From assembly GCA_964410965.1 (NCBI GenBank), contig CAYPIY010000002.1, positions 62,001 through 126,000 of the forward strand: DNA of 64,000 nucleotides. Direction: 5' to 3'. Positions 61,081-64,000 of this stretch are shown in pieces. The notes under the pieces are model-generated. The model was given only the letters and a program-made list of their open reading frames with translations, had not been told where the DNA came from and did not search any database. The position numbers and the translations under genes are program-made. Origin of the DNA: JBBIRG01 sp964410965 (GTDB lineage Bacteria; CLD3; SB21; JBBIRG01). The stretch's first letter is position 1. Every line of letters starts with the position of its first letter.

Positions 61081-63507
61081 CTGCAGCCCGATCCACAAAA
61101 CAGGTTGATCTGCGCGCATTGCGGTGACATCTGCCGCGATGATGCGGTCCGCGACGGTAAAAAAATTTTTTGCTGCAACGGATGCCGGATGGTCAGTTTG
61201 CTTCTGTCCGGGGACCGGACCGGAAGTGCGGGCGCGCTGGATGAACTGCGGGCAAAACCTTCCGGATACGGCTGTAAGTTCGATTGTCTCGATCAGCCGC
61301 AGTTCAGGGATCAGCTGATCCAGTTCAGTTCGGGATCAATTTCAAAAGTCATTCTTTATCTTCCGTCGATTCACTGCAGCTCGTGCATATTCCTGCTGGA
61401 AAACCTTCCGAAAATCGAGCCTGCCGTGACGCAGGTACGCGTGGATTTTCTCCGCCGGGAAGCGGCGATAACTTTTGATCACTCGGCAATTTCCCTGAGA
61501 ACGATTGCCGAACTGCTTGAGCTGATCGGGTACGAACCGGACCTGAACTCAACGCTGCACCGGGAAATCCCGGTTTCGGTAACCGACCGTAACCTGTATA
61601 TACGGCTTGGCATCGCCGGTTTCTGTGCGGGAAACATCATGCTGTTCGCCCTTCCGGATTACTTCGCCGGGGGAGAACTCGAACCGTTCTTTGATACGGT
61701 ATTCAGCTACCTGAATTTCATCCTTTCTTTCGCCGTGATGTACAGCGCGGGAGATTATTTCCGTTCAGCCTTTGCCGCAGCGCGAGAACGGATCATCAAT
61801 ATGGACGTGCCCATAGCCCTGGGAATCGCCGTCCTTTTTGCCAGGAGTTCGTATGAGGTGCTCAGCGGAACCGGCTCCGGATTCTTCGATTCGCTGTCCG
61901 GACTCGTGTTCTTTCTTTTGCTGGGCAGGCTTTTCCAGAAAAAGACCTATCACACCTTGTCGTTTGAACGCGACTACCGTTCGTATTTTCCGATCTCTGC
62001 CACCCGTCTTCCGAAAAAATTGTCCGACAAAACGGAGACGTCCGTGCGGCTGGATGACATTCAGGCCGGCGACCGGCTCCGGGTCAGGCACGGGGAGATC
62101 ATTCCCGCGGACGGCGTCCTGATGAGCGCCTCCGTGACCATCGATTACAGCTTCGTGACCGGAGAATCTCGGCTGGTCGGCGCGGCCAACGGCGACCGGG
62201 TCTTTGCCGGCGGCCGAATAAACGGAACATCCGCCGAAATCGAAGTCATCCGTCAGGTGTCTCAGAGTTACCTGACCCAGCTGTGGAACCAGATCCGGAA
62301 AACGGATGGTTCGGATAAAAACCTTTCGGATCTGTCAGTCCGGTTCGCGCGTATCTTCACCTGGTCGGTCATCGGCGCCTCTTTTTCCGCCGGCCTGTAC
62401 TGGCATTTCGCGGACGTTTCGCGTTCGTGGTTCGTCGCGTCGGCGGTACTGATCATCGCCTGTCCCTGCGCGCTGGCGCTGGCGCTGCCGTTTACGTACG
62501 GAGCCGGAATGCGGCTGTTCGGCCAGATGGGATTGTATCTCAAAAACCCGAACATCATTGAGCAAATGGCGAAGATTGACACCGTTGTATTCGATAAGAC
62601 CGGAACGCTGACGGGTCCCCACGCGGAATCCGTAAGGTATCACGGAAAAGAAATGGACGGTCACCTGTCGCAGGCGGTACGGTCCGTCGCGGGCCAGTCC
62701 ACCCATCCGCTCAGCCGCATGATCCACGGGCATCTTCCCGAATCGCCGCCGCTGACGGTGAGCGAATATGAGGAATTTCCTTCGCAGGGCATTCAGGGAA
62801 AGGTGAACGGACTGCTAGTTCGCATCGGAAGCCGGGCATGGATATACGGAAGCTATCATGACCAGGCGCAATCCGGAACACCGGATACGATGCCGGTGAT
62901 TCACGTCGCGATCAATGATGACCCGGTCGGGTTTTTCAGCGTCGATCACGCCTATCGGGAGGGATTGCCGGACATGATGAATATACTTAAGTCCGGCGGT
63001 TATCAGGTGAAAATTCTTTCCGGCGATCACGATCATGAGCGCGATTATCTTGAACATTTGCTGGGTCCCGGCGCTGACATGCGGTTTCAGCAGTCGCCCT
63101 ATGACAAACTTGATTTCATCGGAAACCTCCGGTCAGAAGGACGGCGCGTGCTGATGATCGGCGACGGACTGAACGACGCGGGCGCGCTGCATAAAAGCTC
63201 GGTGGGCATGGCGATAACCGAAAGGATCGGGACATTCACCCCGAACTCGGATTCGATCCTGGACGCCGCTTCGTTCAACCGCTTACCCGATTTTCTCGGG
63301 ATGTCGAAATCCTGCGTCCGGATCGTATATGCGGGCTATACGGTTTCATTCCTTTACAACGCGGCCGGTATTGCCCTTGCCGTGCTCGGTTATGTCACGC
63401 CCCTGTTATCGGCGATCCTGATGCCGGTCAGTTCCGTTTCCGTGGTCGCAATGACCGTAGGACTGGTGAAGTGGAAATCGATCCGTATGTTCAGAACGAA
63501 ATCCTAA
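61081..63507 (+). CDS. ccoI: CcoI/FixI-type copper-translocating P-type ATPase
   Basis: An ATPase of about 808 residues. The N-terminal metal region has C-A-H-C-G-D-I-C and C-C-N-G-C, then an HMA domain with S-I-H-C-S-S-C. Membrane helices carry A-C-P-C-A-L-A-L-A (CPC site), the phosphorylation loop has F-D-K-T-G-T-L-T-G, and G-D-G-L-N-D-A-G-A precedes the last helices. The extended Cys-rich N-terminus fits CcoI/FixI, which supplies copper to cbb3-type oxidase; no cco genes are in the window. The first standard start is TTG at 61105, but AAAGGA lies six bases before an in-frame CTG at 61081, so I place the start there with reserve. Confidence 0.9.
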   Translation: MQPDPQNRLICAHCGDICRDDAVRDGKKIFCCNGCRMVSLLLSGDRTGSAGALDELRAKPSGYGCKFDCLDQPQFRDQLIQFSSGSISKVILYLPSIHCSSCIFLLENLPKIEPAVTQVRVDFLRREAAITFDHSAISLRTIAELLELIGYEPDLNSTLHREIPVSVTDRNLYIRLGIAGFCAGNIMLFALPDYFAGGELEPFFDTVFSYLNFILSFAVMYSAGDYFRSAFAAARERIINMDVPIALGIAVLFARSSYEVLSGTGSGFFDSLSGLVFFLLLGRLFQKKTYHTLSFERDYRSYFPISATRLPKKLSDKTETSVRLDDIQAGDRLRVRHGEIIPADGVLMSASVTIDYSFVTGESRLVGAANGDRVFAGGRINGTSAEIEVIRQVSQSYLTQLWNQIRKTDGSDKNLSDLSVRFARIFTWSVIGASFSAGLYWHFADVSRSWFVASAVLIIACPCALALALPFTYGAGMRLFGQMGLYLKNPNIIEQMAKIDTVVFDKTGTLTGPHAESVRYHGKEMDGHLSQAVRSVAGQSTHPLSRMIHGHLPESPPLTVSEYEEFPSQGIQGKVNGLLVRIGSRAWIYGSYHDQAQSGTPDTMPVIHVAINDDPVGFFSVDHAYREGLPDMMNILKSGGYQVKILSGDHDHERDYLEHLLGPGADMRFQQSPYDKLDFIGNLRSEGRRVLMIGDGLNDAGALHKSSVGMAITERIGTFTPNSDSILDAASFNRLPDFLGMSKSCVRIVYAGYTVSFLYNAAGIALAVLGYVTPLLSAILMPVSSVSVVAMTVGLVKWKSIRMFRTKS

Positions 63508-63563
63508 CCCCCTGCCCTATAACAAAAACTATCACAGGCGCTCTCAAAGACCGATTCCCGGAT

Positions 63564-63600
63564 AGTGACCGGCCATAAACAGAAAAACTCTGTGGTCACT
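63564..63600. repeat. Interrupted hairpin between convergent genes
   Basis: AGTGACC (63564-63570) pairs with GGTCACT (63594-63600), and ACAGA (63579-63583) with TCTGT (63589-63593), leaving an 8-nt bulge on one side. No T run follows on either strand. It lies between ccoI and the convergent cargo gene and could be a weak terminator or RNA-processing structure. Confidence 0.35.
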
Positions 63601-63697
63601 CAAAATTCCGGTTAACAGACTGATCATCCTGCTAAAAGATAGAAGCCCGCTTAACACCAAATATATCTGAAACGACGGTTTTATTTCGCCTTTCACA

Positions 63698-64000
63698 TTA
63701 CCTGACCAAAAGCAATTTTCCGGATTTTTGGAACCCGTTAACCCGGATATAACAGATGTAAAGTCCGCTAGAGACCGCCGTTCCTTTATCGTTGCGCCCG
63801 TCCCAAATGATGCGGTAGGAGCCTGCTTTTTGAACTTCATCGACGAGCCGGCGAACCGGTTGCCCTAAAACATTATAAAGGGTCATTTTCACAGAACCCG
63901 TTTCAGGAATATCGTACCGGATGCTGGTGGCCGGATTAAACGGATTCGGATGATTTGGATAAAGCCGGTATACCTGAGGTCTCTGATTCGGTTCGGCTGA
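63698..64000 (-). CDS. C-terminal T9SS sorting domain of a secreted protein (5' end beyond window)
   Basis: The frame is open from the window edge (64000) to the stop at 63698, 100 codons. It contains Y-P-N-H-P-N-P-F-N-P-A-T-S-I-R-Y, L-Y-N-V-L-G-Q-P-V-R-R-L, W-D-G-R-N-D-K-G and S-S-G-L-Y-I-C-Y-I-R and ends K-L-L-L-V-R: a full type A T9SS CTD. The catalytic or binding part of the protein lies to the right of the window. Confidence 0.9.
   Translation of the reverse strand, partial: SAEPNQRPQVYRLYPNHPNPFNPATSIRYDIPETGSVKMTLYNVLGQPVRRLVDEVQKAGSYRIIWDGRNDKGTAVSSGLYICYIRVNGFQKSGKLLLVR

Overview
The window looks like a chromosome segment from a Gram-negative bacterium of the FCB (Fibrobacteres-Chlorobi-Bacteroidetes) superphylum, probably outside the classical Bacteroidetes (KSB1-, Calditrichota- or Ignavibacteria-like). 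The reasons are a type IX secretion system (T9SS) PorU-type C25 sortase followed by PorV, several secreted FG-GAP proteins ending in FlgD-like sorting domains with the NPFNP motif, PorV/PorQ-family and DUF3078 outer-membrane proteins, and Y_Y_Y two-component propeller sensors. Base composition is moderate and gene density is high. I saw no rRNA, tRNA, CRISPR array, prophage or transposase. A closer taxonomic call is not possible from the sequence alone.

Layout. 1-6126 (minus): truncated propeller sensor, fatty acid desaturase, orphan HypC, PstS plus a phosphate-type porin behind a Pho-box-like array, an unlisted 40-residue ORF, and a GT2 glycosyltransferase. 6161-14719: DUF3078 protein, MnmA, PanB, three tandem zinc-ribbon/DUF4190 membrane proteins, two small secreted proteins, a GH57 branching enzyme and an aminotransferase. 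14737-23930: a signalling block (propeller histidine kinase with stand-alone receiver; divergent receiver-kinase, PriA, PAS kinase). 23997-28631 (minus): two FG-GAP T9SS cargo proteins and a leftover sorting-domain fragment. 28744-32692 (plus): a B12 radical SAM gene between two small membrane proteins, then a three-domain cell-wall enzyme with two NlpC/P60 modules (the first catalytically dead) and an RlpA module. 32761-41634 (minus): a six-gene run selB, FG-GAP protein, DacB, cNMP-binding histidine kinase, PorV/PorQ protein, TPR protein. 41762-46633 (plus): Rpe, TonB-like protein, PurD, amidase, GNAT. 46663-60193 (plus): PorU, PorV, an M6-like protein that has lost its HExxH site, a Wzx-type flippase, RNase R, LptF/G. 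60472-63507 (plus): Rrf2 regulator and a CcoI-type P-type ATPase. The right end is the C-terminus of another T9SS cargo protein.

How the genes may work together: PorU and PorV should process and shuttle the CTD-bearing proteins seen here. The dead M6 protein in the same locus could be a surface partner instead of a protease. PstS, the porin and possibly the glycosyltransferase look like a phosphate-starvation group. Rrf2, CcoI, HypC and SelB hint at a metabolism using a cbb3-type oxidase, [NiFe]-hydrogenase and selenoproteins encoded elsewhere.

The best candidates for something undescribed are the pseudo-M6 protein with its promoter embedded in the porV terminator, the dead-NlpC/NlpC/RlpA fusion, the 40-residue ORF beside the phosphate genes, the 11-bp-spaced Pho-box-like array, and the symmetrical elements around the Rrf2 promoter.
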